A stretch of 64,000 nucleotides of DNA from Lepeophtheirus salmonis (Eukaryota > Arthropoda > Copepoda > Siphonostomatoida > Caligidae), in contig NC_052136.2 in NCBI RefSeq assembly GCF_016086655.4, forward strand, positions 1,550,001 to 1,614,000. Direction: 5' to 3'. A program made the translations under genes and the position numbers. The stretch's first letter is position 1, and each line of letters opens with the position of its first letter. Below the pieces are notes generated by a model that ran no database searches, was not told the origin of the DNA, and saw only the letters and a program-made list of their open reading frames with translations. This document shows positions 11,302 through 24,400 of the stretch, one piece after another.

Positions 11302-12135
11302 GGTTGTACATATGAATATTTGGTCCCTAAGGAAGATCAAAACCTATCGTCACCAATCTCCTGAGTATCAAGGACCCCTTGAATATATTATAATACACCT
11401 TGGCCCACGGGTTATACCAGTGAACCATTTGTCACAAGGGGGATCAAAACTTATTGCCACCGCTATCCTGAGTATCAAGGACGCCTTCTAATATGCTGTG
11501 ATACACGCCGGCCCATGGCTTATACATGTGAACCACTGGTCCAAAAGGTGGATCATTACCCAACACTTTCCTGAGCATTAAGCACCATTTTTTATATCCT
11601 ATAATACACCCCGGCCCATGGGTTGCACAAGTGTTCTGCTTGTCCACGAGGGGAATCAAAACCTATCACCACGGCTATCCTGATTATCAAGGACCCCTTC
11701 GAATATTCTATAATACACACCGGCTCACAGGTTGAGCAAGTGAGCCACTGGTCCAAAAGGTGGATCATTATTACCCACAGCTACCGGTTCTCGGAGCATC
11801 AAGGATCCCTTATAATATCTTATATTACACCCCACCCTCGGGTTGTGCAAAATAATCGCAAGTTCAAGAAGTGGATCATTACCCACCGCCACTGTTTCCC
11901 TGAGCATCAAGGACCCCTTTTAATATCCTATAATAGACCCCACCCACGGGTTGTACAAAATAATTGCAGGTCCAAGAAGTGGATCATTACCCACCGCCAC
12001 TGTTTGTCTGACCATCAAGAACTCCTTTCAATATCCTATAATACACTCCAGCCCATGGTTTGTGCAAGTGAATCACTCGTTGGAAAGGGAGGGTCATTAG
12101 CCACTGGCGCCGCTTCATTGAGCATCAAGAACCTT
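11302..12135. repeat. 108-bp tandem repeat array (about 8 units)
   Basis: The landmark GAG(C/T)ATCAAGGACCCC recurs at 11363, 11470, 11573, 11682, 11794, 11902, 12010 and 12120, spacings of 103-112 and mostly 107-110. Each unit also carries GGTTGTACAAGTGAACCACT, AAGGTGGATCATTACCCAC and ATCCTATAATACACCCC-like words. Units differ by perhaps 10-30%. Because 108 is divisible by three, frames stay open for long stretches on both strands, including 179 codons at 11623-12162 with a 36-residue periodicity. I regard that as a by-product. Diverged units also lie at 33095-33320 and a fragment near 13355-13400. Confidence 0.85.
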
Positions 12136-12365
12136 CGTTATTCACACAACTCAATGGATTGAACTTTTTTTTGTAATATACTTAGTGGGCTCTGTAAAGA
12201 TATGTGTAACTTTAGTAGTGGTTTATTACCGTCATGCGGCTCCTTTGCAACCGGAGGGTTCAGGTGTTTTTTAATACTAAAATGTAAGCCAAAAAGGTGA
12301 GCAATTTGAATGAACGTGATAAAATGTTGGTATATCAGGATGACTACAGCAAAAAGTAAAGACAT

Positions 12366-12456
12366 AATAAAAATTTACCATTAGAATTGTTGATCCTATT
12401 TAATAATATACGAACTGCATGGTTGTATATTATTAAATAGTAAATGTAAATTTTAT
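12366..12456. repeat. Hairpin-forming palindrome
   Basis: A perfect 16-bp inverted repeat, CTATTTAATAATATAC at 12396-12411 and its complement at 12425-12440, flanks a 13-nt loop. Outer arms (TAATAAAAATTTAC near 12366 and GTAAATTTTATTA near 12446) extend the pairing imperfectly. It could be a tiny MITE or a hairpin element; no target duplication was established. Confidence 0.6.
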
Positions 12457-15400
12457 TACTTTCTTCAAAATAGATATAAATAACTACTTATTTAAATATA
12501 CTTTTCAACATCGAATATAATACTTTCAAAAAATCATCTTTCTTAATATATCCTAAACCTAAACATATTCACCAAATAAACTACTTTCGCAAATTATTGT
12601 GCTACTATGTCATTTGCTACTAAAGAGGCTTCCCTTTTTTTGCAGATGAACATATTTGTTTGAAGTCTATGTAATTCCACCACATAAAGCCTGGTTCACT
12701 TCAATCAGAGAGAATTGATGCGGTAAGTCGCAATGTAACTACCTTCTCTCTGGGAACTCCTTGCAAGGCTCAAACTGCCTTCTTACATTGAGATGTTTTA
12801 AGAAATAATTTTCTGTCCCTAATCTATATTATCTGTTCTCTGCTAGATGGATTACAACATCCAAGACGTAGTGAGGATTAGTTTTTCCACGGTCGATACT
12901 TGGAACTTGGACTTTGACGCACCTCAGTCACCTAAAACTGCCTTGAGGAGAATTGTATCATCCTGTTTGCTTGTTCTTCTTGCTTATGATTAGCTCATCC
13001 CTGCTCCACTTGACCGTACTGAGCAAATTGTTAATGTGAGCACTTTAGATATGTCCAATCATCTTCATTTCCCCCCATGGCAACGCTGGAATGTTCTAAA
13101 GCATGCCATTTAAGGCATGCTGATGGAACAAATTGGTTCTCCGGATACAGATTGTTGACAGAAATCCCATTTATTGTCACCAACCGATGTTCTCAATATG
13201 CTCTCTACACATAGGGCCTTTATTTCCTATATTTCCACACATCTCTAGTAGCTGCTACTCCGTGGTTATATCACTCACACTCTTTGGATAAATGTAAGCC
13301 CTCAAGTCCGACCTTTATCGGATACTCATACAATACAGCGGTTCCCTTTCACAACCCATGGTATTATAAACTGAGTAATATAGGATATTGAAAGGGGTCC
13401 TAGAAAAAAAATCCACAGCTATTCACAAAAAATTTCAAATATTAAATATTTTCTTATGCTGCATAATTTAACCGAATGACGAAATTTTTTTTTTAGTAAA
13501 AAGGAAAAAAATCCTTAATTAGGGTGGTTGGTACAGTCCCTCTAGCTTACCCCCTGCGGACACCCTTGTGTCTACTGTCGATTTTCAACTACGTCTCCCT
13601 ATATCAGTATTGTGAAGTTAATTAGAGAATATGTGTACTGTATATATAGTTAATTAGTGTCTGGAAGGGGGGTTGTTAGAACTTTTTGAAAATTTGATTT
13701 TTATTTATTACCTACGCCAACAAAATTGAACGAAGATTATTTTTTTGCTCTGTTTATTAGCAAAAGTTAAATTTTGAGAGGTCAAAGTCAATGAAGCACA
13801 AAACGTTAAAAATGCATAATCTACCACAACTTTGGAAAAAAACGATATATGAGGTTTGTATGAAAAAAAAATTCGGAATGTGATTTATTATTTTTCAACA
13901 TTGTAACTCTACACAATTCTCCCAGCGATGCTCCCATTTCTGTAACCCGTCCAAATAGTCCTCGGAGTTTTTCTCTGTAAAATAAGATTCACAAAATACT
14001 CTCAATTACTCAGTTGGATTGACTTAGGGGTGTCAAATTTTAACACAACAAGCGTTTATATATCTGCTATCGTTTGAATCTATTACAAGGTTACACTTTC
14101 AAAAAAAAAAAAATACTTAATGAGAGCTCGATACTTTAATTTGTTGTTTTTTTCTTCATTCAAAAAACAGACTCAAACGACTGTTATATACCAACAGCGC
14201 TTCTAAAATGCCTGAAACTTTGGTGAGTAACTATCAACAGATGCTACATAGATATGACTAGCTTTTATTTACGACTGCTTCCATCTTCACGTTGAGGTCG
14301 GAAATTTTTCAGACGACCCTCGTAGATATGTTCACAGTAAGAGGCCATTAAATTTTGAGAGATCAGGGTCAAAGGCCACGGAACTCAATTTGATTTTAGG
14401 CAGAAGTTTTGCACTGTACCGAGTGGCAAATTCTAATTATCTTATATTTAATTTATATATTTGTGTTTGCTATTAGTTAATTTTAAAAATAAACTTTTCT
14501 TTTATATTTGTTGAATTATTATCATAGAAATTTCCTAATGAATATTGCATAACGAAAATTAATTTTTAAAATTAACTAGGACCAAAGACAAATATTTATT
14601 ATTTAAAGAATATATAGAAATAAACAAGAATCAAAACTTAATTTAAAGTTTAGAAGTGGGTTGACCTTGGGCTCCTCCTACTGCACGGATCTTGAAACAG
14701 ACGATTACAAACCGATAATTCCCAGTGTCTACTTCAGAGTGCAAATACAAAAAATTACTTCGTAATTTGCAGTTACCCTTTTGGCCAGTAGGTATTTTAA
14801 GATAATAAAATGAATCCCCAATAAATATCTATATTAATAACGCAAAGTTTATCCATCTTTCTGTAGAAGTCTCATTTTTGAGTTTGCGCTTAATATCCTA
14901 GTACTGCGTGCTACTTTATCTAAAAATAACAATGGAGCAACGAGATTGTCTTACTCCAGGACTATGGAGTCGGTGGTGCTATTTTTGATGGCGTTGGAGT
15001 CAGGAGTCTGAAAATTTGTAGCGACTCTGGCTACAAAGATTATAATAATTTATGTAAACAAAACTTATTTATAATCTAAGGCTTATATTGAGTATTCGTA
15101 AAGTTATTTTCTAAATGGTTCTAAATTATAGGCATTAAGTTCTATTAATTTATGGAACTTATTAAGTTAACTAATTTATAAGTTTACTTCACAAATTTCA
15201 AGCGTGCTCTATAGTCCATGCAATCACAATTACCAAACACTTCTAAATCCTAAATTTATTTATTGGTTGAAGTATAGCCACTAGTCGTGCTAGTTCATTA
15301 CTTGGTCTTGTGAATAGTCAATGTCATCAGAGAAAAGTGTAACATTGTAGTGAGATGTTGTGTGTATTGTTGTTCATCGGTTACGAGTTAATAAATTATA

Positions 15401-16389
15401 AATGTATTAGCAATATATAGATTTTGATCCATTTAATTTCTTATTCATACAATTAAATATCTTACTATTCAAAATAATTTCTTTATAAAAAAGCACAATC
15501 ATTTACTGCATATAATTAACTACCTCTAGCTATCAATTAAATCTATATTTTAAATATATAGACTCAAATGACTCAATAGTACTTATATTGGCATATTATT
15601 GAAAAATGACAATGTGTGTTGGAGTCAGAATCGGAGTTTGAGTGAGGGTCGGGCATTTTATGTACCAACTCCTGCAGGCCTAATGTGAGTGTACTCTTGA
15701 AAAACACAATAAGGATTCTTTGGGGGAATAATCTTCGATATTATTAAGGCAAAATTTGTATGTTCGTCGACACCTAATAACTCCGGATAATGCCGGGTAC
15801 TAACGCTAGTTATTTTATAAATGGGATTCAAATTAAGTTTCTACATTTCAATAGGTTTAAATATAAATAGACCCAAGGCGTCATACCAATCTTGATTGTA
15901 TATCTCAACCCTTCCCGAAATTTACTTCCAGCTCAGCGTGTCATATTACAAACTAGTGATAGTACCCGCCATTGTCCAGAGTAATTAGGCGTCAGCTAAA
16001 AGACAAAATTTGCTTTAATAATATAGAAGATAGTTCCCCAAGAAATCCTCAATCATACTCTCCGTTTTACAGCAGCACAATCACACATAACTATTCAATA
16101 GTTATATCAATTCGTATGACGGGTTCTCTCCTCAAGAATGAAAGAAATAAAAAATAAGAGCTTGAGAAAAAAATTAATATGATATGTATGATTGATGAAT
16201 ACTTTAGGCTCTAAAGCCCTCACTAAAAACACTAAACGACTACATTGTTATTTCTTAGATCAACCATATATATTGATATGGATGAGGAGTAGTATTGTGT
16301 CGGTCCAGTCCAGCCTTAGGACCGATCCTATCGGTTCTTGGAGTCTTTCATTAAAATGTCGATGGTTTATTAAGCAAAATAAGATATAT
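12457..16389. other. Gene-free region with repeat fragments
   Basis: No gene is supported. The piece at 12600-13350 is less AT-rich and has short open frames without recognisable motifs. A fragment near 13355-13400 is an inverted piece of the 108-bp unit. 13390-13570 ends in CTAGCTTACCCCCTGCGGAC, one end of the CAGGGGCGTCC MITE family. 14955-15680 is bounded by GGAGTCGGTGG and ACCAACTCCTGCAGG with GGAGTCAG motifs at both sides, possibly another dispersed element. 16295-16340 repeats GGTCCAGTCCAGC and GGACCGAT. Confidence 0.4.
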
Positions 16390-16690
16390 TAAATGTGCAA
16401 TGATGAAAATCCACTTTAGAATGAGGATGTTACAAAAAAGAAACCGAAAATCAGCATGGTAACCCTGACAATTTGAAGAATGTTTTGTAGGAGAGAAAGA
16501 AAAATGCTCATAACGTTTCATCAGATCAGCTACAATCAGCTGTGGCAAGAGAGGAAGGAGAAAATGATATAAATAAGGGGATTTGCTGGAATTACTCTGA
16601 CGTCGATCCCCAATTCTACTCTGAGTTCTACAAGGACTTCAATTATATCTCCGCAACAAATCCTCAGGTTTACTCAGTTATATAATTTAT
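16390..16690 (-). repeat. Interspersed repeat family A, copy 2
   Basis: Shares GATGAAAATCCACTTTAGAAT, AAAGAAACCGAAAATCA, TTTGAAGAATGTTTTG, GGAGAGAAAGAAAAATG, CAATTCTACTCTGAGT and ATATCTCCGCAACAAATCCT with the copies at 10726 and 39440, in the same orientation. Non-coding. Confidence 0.65.
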
Positions 16691-17384
16691 TCTATTATGT
16701 ATATTAAGGGAACAATTTTTGTGATCCCTAGGATGGGAATTTATGTACTTGAGGGTATTGCCTGGGATGTTTTCTTTAATTACTCAGAGTCAAGTTTGGC
16801 CTTTTTGAAATAGCTCCCCTTCCTCTCCAACATTTGGAACTTGCTGACGGTGTAGACAGTGGTCCTGAAGACGCCCAACAGTGTATTTTAGTTTAACAAA
16901 TAACTGGAAACAATGTTGAGTACAGCCGATAGTACATAATTAGGGTAATAAATCGTACTTCTTCTCGGTATGTAAAAAAAAAAGAAACCTTCATATACTA
17001 CTCTATGTAATAAAAAAACAGTCATTTCATATTAGTCTGGGATGTTTGAAAAAAATATTCAACATTAAAAGAAAAGAGATAATCATACTCCCGGCTCTGA
17101 TCTCAGGAACGACAAAGTATATCTTTTCATAATTGCAGTAAATAATTTGGGGCATGCCTCTTGCTTGCATACATGATGAAATCAAATCAATCCCCTAAAA
17201 TACCAGATAAACGCCGACCTTAATGTTAGGCTCTTGACTTCAAAGTATTGATATAAATACGGTGTATTTTTAGCTCACCCGTTTTTTGGAGTTGGCAACC
17301 TGAAGAGTAAATTTTCTTATCCGTTATCATTATTATTTCATTCCTACATTCTGAACTTCCTTTCCTACTAGATTCAGTTAAATT

Positions 17385-17625
17385 CAAAACCTGATTTGTT
17401 TGTGCTCACAAAAGACAGAGAGGGCCCCTGACGACTTGCTGCAGAGATATAATTGAAAGTGTTTGTTGAACTAAGAGTAGAATTGAGGAACGACATCTGA
17501 ATAATTCTTGCCTATATCCACGTGTATTTCCTTCTTCCCCTCACCACAGCTCCTTGTAGATGATCTAATGATACTTTCTAATTGTCAGGGTTACCGTGTT
17601 GATTTTCAGTCAAACAGTTCCCCTA
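17385..17625 (+). repeat. Interspersed repeat family A, copy 3 (inverted)
   Basis: Reads in the opposite orientation to copies 1 and 2: GTTTGTGCTCACAAAAGACA, GAACTAAGAGTAGAATTG, GTAGATGATCTAATGATAC and AATTGTCAGGGTTACC. The region from here to 18429 is otherwise non-coding and forms the upstream flank of the NMDA receptor gene. Confidence 0.55.
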
Positions 17626-18429
17626 AATAAAAACTTATTGTCAAATTTGTAGAAAAGGAAACGCTTTCTATTAAATAAAGAATTTTATCAAAAAATATAT
17701 AGAATGTTTGTCAAAAAAAAAAAAAGTTTTTTTTTAATTACTAAAATGTACCATTTTCATTATAAGAATAATTGGTACAAAATCCTCCAAACGAGTTGCA
17801 TCTCATAATATATATGTTACTTGTTGGCCTTTCTTCAATTAAAGCAGAATATGGGCGGTTGGTTTAACAGGGAGAAATAGAGTAGAATCAAATAAAAGAG
17901 AGAATTCAATGGCATCTTGAGTGCATAGTTATTGTTTTTTTCAAAGACGAGAAAGTCAGAGAGAAACTCTTCCAAGGATAAAGAGAAGGAAGGAGAGACC
18001 ATAATAATATATACATAGATTGATGAGCCCTCAAAACATCCACTCAGTTCTTCTCCACCTCTTTTCATGCATTTTATCCCCTTTCCCCCCTCCTATCACC
18101 ATCACCACCAACAAACAAAGATCATCTTCTACATAACGGATCCATCCCACATCCTATCTAAAAATGTATATTGTGATAAATCCATTCAAGTATTTTTCCA
18201 TCCTTGTAAAAGCCAATGATCTGTCATAAAAAAACTTTCCTTATTCACGGTAAGACTCCGAAGTGAAATGTTTTTTGAAATAATGATTAAAAGTTCATTA
18301 AAATGAACAATGTACCTGTTGACTCCCTATAAACATAAATGTACTTGAGGTACTTAAGGTCACCTGTTGGGTAAGGTTTTAAATGCGCCATGCTCTTTAA
18401 CTTTTAAACCATCATTTTTCAGAACCAGA

Positions 18430-21400
18430 ATGTCGTTTTGTTTTTTCTACCTTCTTACAATTTACACCCTTATTGAAAATGTAAGGCCCCAAGCCTACTT
18501 AAATGACGAGGAAGCATACAGCGATTGGAATGGGAATCCTGTGGAGTATACAATAGGAGGAGTTTTATCCGGACAAAAGGATGTCTACGAACATTTTAAC
18601 AATGTTGTTCAAGAATTGGAATCTACAATCATGAGAGGGAAAATGTCCTTGAATACTTCCACACAAGCGATGGACACCAATCCCATCAAAACAGCCATAA
18701 CAGTTTGTGATCAACTCATTCAGAGACAAGTAAAATATCCTGGTTTCTTCTTTTCTTATGATTAGATAAAACTAATTATTTGAAGGTTTATGCCATCGTG
18801 GTTTCAAAGCCAGAGAATGGGGATCTTTCTCCGGCCTCCGTCTCTTATACAGCAGGTTTTTACCACATCCCTGTCATTGGGATTTCCTCGAGGGACAGTG
18901 CTTTTTCAGACAAGGTACGTGGCATTTGAAGGATCATCTTATTTGTTACAACATATGTACATAAATTTTTCACCAATTAGAACATTCACGTATCCTTTCT
19001 CCGAACGGTCCCTCCTTACTCTCATCAAGCGGATGTCTGGGTGGAAATGTTGAAGCTTTTCAAATATCGACAGCTCGTCTTCATTCATTCCTCAGATACG
19101 GATGGAAGGGCTCTCCTTGGAAGATTTCAAACCAAAACACAGGATCTACAAGCAGATGACCAAGAGGTCAAGGTGCAGGTCGATATCACTCATGCTCATT
19201 TTCTTCTTCTTCTTCTCCATCCTTCTCCAAATGTTTTATATATTTATTTCATCATCGTCACCCATCCTCAATTCATATTACCTACAATCTTTTTGGATCA
19301 TTTTCCAACTCAATCCGTCAGTCAGTCTCCCCTTCCACTCATTTTAGTCCATCTTCCCTTTAGTTGTAACAAATCCGCTTCGTGTTATTTTTTTTTATTC
19401 TACAGGTGAGTTTCCACATGCAACGTATGTGTACACGTAAGCAAAGCTTATAGGAATATACGCCTCATCTCTATTAGCTCTGCATAAATTAACAAGGCAC
19501 TCAAGTATCACGCATTTCCAATCTCTCTCATGCCACATATTGCATTTCTCATGCATTTCAAACCCAATGTTCACATGAGAGTCACACAAACCCACCATAA
19601 AGTCCTCAAAACAAGCAACGAGTGTCGTTTAACATTTAATTAAAAGTAAATAATAATAAAAATCTAAATGTACTATTATTCATTTCCCCGAACTTGCTTA
19701 AAAATAAGAAAGAACGGTTGAATGACGTCACGTAGTAAGATGAACAATTTCACCCCGAACTGATTTTAAAACTTGAGAGCCCTATAATGATCTTCAAATC
19801 ACAAAAAATTTCCTTTTTAAAATAAAGAGGTTCTGTGATTTAAAATGTTTCGCGTTTCTAGGAGATAAAATGACACAACGCAGAGATACATTTTTAAGCG
19901 CGTAAGTAATTGCTGTGATTTCAAAGTTTAATTCACTCCTACAAATCAGACAAATTTTAAATCACGAATCCATTTTGGAAAGAAGAATTGTTGAAGTTTG
20001 AAGATTATAAATATGCAAATTTCTTTAAAATAAATTGTTTTTGGACCCACTCTAAAATTGTACGTTTTGATTACGTGTACACATAGGTATAATAGATGTG
20101 GAAATTCACTTTTACGCAAATAGCCAGAGGTAGTTACGTGGACTTAGTTTATATTTGAAGACTTGGATTTTGTCTTGTGTTCCAAATCAAAGACTCCAGA
20201 CTTTGCTGGACTTGAGACCATTTTTAATCAACTTTTTCAAAAGCAATGGCGTCGCTAGCTCCTATGATCATCTTAATCATTTATATATAAAACAAACCTA
20301 GATATAAATGTAATTATATAACGATGTTGATAATTCACACACACAAATGATGAAAGCTAGCAATCGCCCCTGTTCATAACCTTTTCAATTTTTTACTGAA
20401 TATACATATAGTACTCTTTAATGTACGTTTTAAGAAGAGTGCTTTGAGGAAAAATTCAGTCAGAGAGAGAATAAGTAACTAATACTAACGATAAATACTA
20501 TACTATACTATTTGGCTGTGGCCATTAATCATTTATTATAATATGTTGGTCAAAAAGTAATTTCGTATTTTTCGCTTTATTTCAATGCTTTATAAGAAGT
20601 GTTACAATCTTCCGATTTAAGCCAAATATGCCCCGTTCGGTTGAATAACTTGCTTCCAACGAGAATCCAACTTCATAATCCTCTTTTTGTAGAAGCCCTT
20701 GTCCCTATTGGCAAAAAGCTCAGAGAACCAATTTCCCCAGGCATATATTGAGGGCCAATTTGTACGCCCAAGCATGAGCGGGCCCAGCGCAATACTGTTA
20801 AAAGTGTTTGTAGTATACATTTACTCCCTTTACAACGTCTTATCATTTGATTTGATGTGACCAATAATATAAAAGATATTCATAGTTCAATAAAGGGTGC
20901 GGGAAATACGAAAATACTTTTTCCCCAGCCTAATATATAACTAATTCATATTGGACTCAAGAAGAATCTTAAAATTTGAATCAACAAATAAATAATAGTT
21001 ATAATTATGGACTTTAAATGTGGTCAAAATTAATTTGAGGACACCATAAAAATATTTAGAGACTTGAACTTCATAGCACAGACTTGTGACTCGATATCAT
21101 TGACCTGTGACTATACTGAGATTTGTAACATTGAGACTTTTCCCCACCTCTGCAAGTGGCACATATAATTTGTGTGACATATTAACCGTTGATGAACCGG
21201 TTTAAAGACTCAGCCTTGAATATTTTCTCGGTAATATCTGAGTGTCCAAAAATCACTTTATGAGTACTTGTTGTATGTCCTTTAAAACTATATTTCCTCG
21301 AAGGTAGTAGGTTTATCCGTCACCAAGAGAGGATTATTAAAAAATTTAGCTCTGAAGTATTTTTTGTAAACAAAAACAATTTTTTTTTTCCTTAGATGTC

Positions 21401-24400
21401 AAACAAAATTAACGCTAGAATGGACACGCATTGAGTTCATACTAAGGGGCCAAGTTGTCGTTTTCGACACGTTCATCATTTTTTAATGAATATATTATTA
21501 TTGAAGTTACTAATTGATTTTTATTTCTTAGCAAATATTAGTAATTCAACTCTTTCTTATAAATACTAAACCATACAATATCAGTCAATGTTATTTTAAC
21601 TTTGCCTGTTAAAGGTTAACTCGTAAATATCTTCAACATTTAAGAAATGTATTTATAATTGCTAAGGATAAAAGTGTAATTGTAGAAACAAGCTCAATTT
21701 GATATGAACACTGATTCAGCTTAAAAAATGACACCGAGAATTGAAAAAGTTCGAAAAGGACACCTCGGCCATTTGAGTGTGAATTTATCTTGCAAAGAAA
21801 ATACTGGATGAAGCCAAATATAAGGTTGCATCTGAGCTTATGCAGGACTGAAGACTGTTGTCCTTGATGACGTCAATCAATTATATTCTTTCTTTTTATA
21901 AACAATTCTCAAGGTGTCCGTAAAGGGTGGGCTGGAGGGGTGTAGTCCCCCCCCCCTAAACATCCAAATTTCCTACAAATATAAATCTTAATTTTTGTTT
22001 ACAAAAATATTTAATTTTTTGTGAGTTACTGTGGATTTTTGAAATTTGTTTCTAAAATATTTAATATTTGATTTTTTTCTTCAAAATTTTTTATATTTGA
22101 AATTATGTTACAAAAAATATAATTATTTGTCAACAGCTATAGATTTATGAATTTTTTAATAAAAAATATACTCCTGCAGACGCCCTTGGTTCTAGTACTG
22201 ACCGTCCGAAGGACCAACGGTCTAAAAAATTTACTGGACTCAATAAATAAGAACTGACACAACTCTAGCCACATCCATAACTTTTCGTTTTTTAAGGTTC
22301 TAAATTTTTGTATTTGACTGTTGCCTTGCTATATTTTTCTACTTATTAAAATAAATGTGATTTAATTATCCAACTGAATGTATTTGAACTTATTAATTGT
22401 CATTCAATATCAAGATGATATCCATCTCACTTTTTTCTTTTTCTTTCCGATTATTTCAAAAGAATCCAGATACATTCAATGACTCCAAATTGTCCTTAGC
22501 CTCCTCCTTACCCTCATGATCCTCCTATTCAAATAGGTTTGTAATCTAGTAGTCTTTATACGTATAAATATAATATTCCAACACTGTGGAAAAGTTATTA
22601 CTTATTATTCAAGTTATAACTTGTTAATTTATGTATTTATAATTGTTGTGTACAAGTTTTAACCCAAAAAGAATTTAGGGTATTTGTGATAAGGAAAATA
22701 CACTAATTGAATGTTCGTTAAATGGTCAAATATTAATGGAGCAAATTTTTAACTTTTTAAATGAAAATTACTCATTGTATAAGTATTAGTTGGTACATTA
22801 TAGAGCTCAAATCCCCATAGTAACTAATTATATTAATCGTAAATACATAATAGATAAGTAATTGTAATAGATCAAATTGAAATGATAATATTATTTAATA
22901 GTTAGTAATTAGATAAAAGGTCATGAGACGTAGAAATTTTAATTTGTACAATCGCTTAATACAAGTTACAACTTGTAAAGAACTCGCAATTTGTACACAA
23001 CATATTATTTAAAAAAATTGAATGACTTGTATGGCAATGGAGAAAATTGTTGAAATAGTTTATAATGTTATATATATTGCATGTTTCACACACTACTTTT
23101 GTATAATTAATTATTAAATATTTTTGAAATGGTAAATTTATAGGAGTGGAGGATAGCACATGGTTTAAATGATTTCTCTTAATTGTTTGTGATCCCGGTT
23201 TTAGGGTCTTTAATTTTTAATACTTATAATTCATTTTTAACACATAATTTTATTCATTCTATCAAGTTTCTAGGAGTGGAAAACTCGAGAATTTTTAATA
23301 GTAACATTATCCATTAATAATTAATCAATTAAAATGATTTCCTATCTTTCAATATCATACTTTATTACTGCTTTGAATATTGCTCCAGACTCCATCATTT
23401 TCAAGTTTATTTCAAAGAAATCAGATTACTGATATATTTAGCAAATTATAAAAATGTTAGGAGCATTTTAAATCCCCTCCAAAAAAAATCCTTGATAGAT
23501 ATTTTTTTTAAATTCTCTGTATTTAGCTCTTATTATTTTCATGATTTAGGTTGAAAAAGTTGAGGAATTTGAGCCTGGTCAAGGATCCTATCTTCAAACT
23601 CTTTTAAAAATTGAAGAATGCCAGGCTCGGGTTTATTTTCTTTATGCTAAGTGAGTTCTTTAATGTACTTGATATTGTAGAATTCATTTAATTATTAAAT
23701 ATATCAAACTCAGCACAGATGATGCCACTCAAATATTCGCAGATGCTACAACATTAAATATGACCGGAGCAGGTTATGTTTGGATCGTCACAGAGCAAGC
23801 TCTAAAATCTCCTATGGTTCCAAGTGGAACATTGGGGCTCGAACTGGTGAATGCTAACGATGAAAAGGCACACATTAATGACACTCTGTAAGTTTTTTCA
23901 TTAATTAAAAGGGAAGAAGCTTATAGTTATCCATTTTAGGCATATTTTAGCACAAGCTCTCTTAGAACTATACAACGAAGGTAATATAACCGAGGCGCCA
24001 AGTAATTGTAACATATCAGGAGTTCTTTGGGAAACTGGAAAAAGGCTTTTTGATGATATACAAAAACAAGTTCTTGAAGATGGTGCAACAGGGAGAGTGG
24101 CATTTGATTCGATGGGAGATCGAATTTATGCTGAATACGACATCACAAACATTCAAAATGATAGACGAAATAACTTTCAAAAGGGAGTTGTAGTTGGGAA
24201 ATATCATTATTCAAAGGTGATTGCCTCTCAGCATATTCATAATACCAGTCTTTATTGTACAAAACTGTCTTTCAATTAGGAGAGACATCGAATGGAGCTC
24301 CATTTGGATGAAGAAAATATAAAATGGCCAGGGGATCTTACACAAAAACCAACAGGACTTATGATACCCACTCACTTGCACGTTTTAACCATTGTAGAAA

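Noticed and set aside
11623..12162. 179-codon open frame as a gene
   Set aside because: It lies entirely in the 108-bp tandem array, whose period is a multiple of three; frames are open on the other strand as well.
18367..18429. Upstream start of Nmdar1
   Set aside because: The codon at 18367 is TTG, not ATG; the ATG at 18430 is followed directly by a signal peptide.
19179..19409. Extension of Nmdar1 exon 3 past 19178
   Set aside because: The donor GT at 19179 joins in frame to 23550 and restores the receptor's known sequence; the extension is Phe/Leu-rich intron translation.
360..22188. Target-site duplications of the CAGGGGCGTCC MITEs
   Set aside because: I compared 8-bp flanks of five copies by eye and found no convincing identical pair, so no claim is made.
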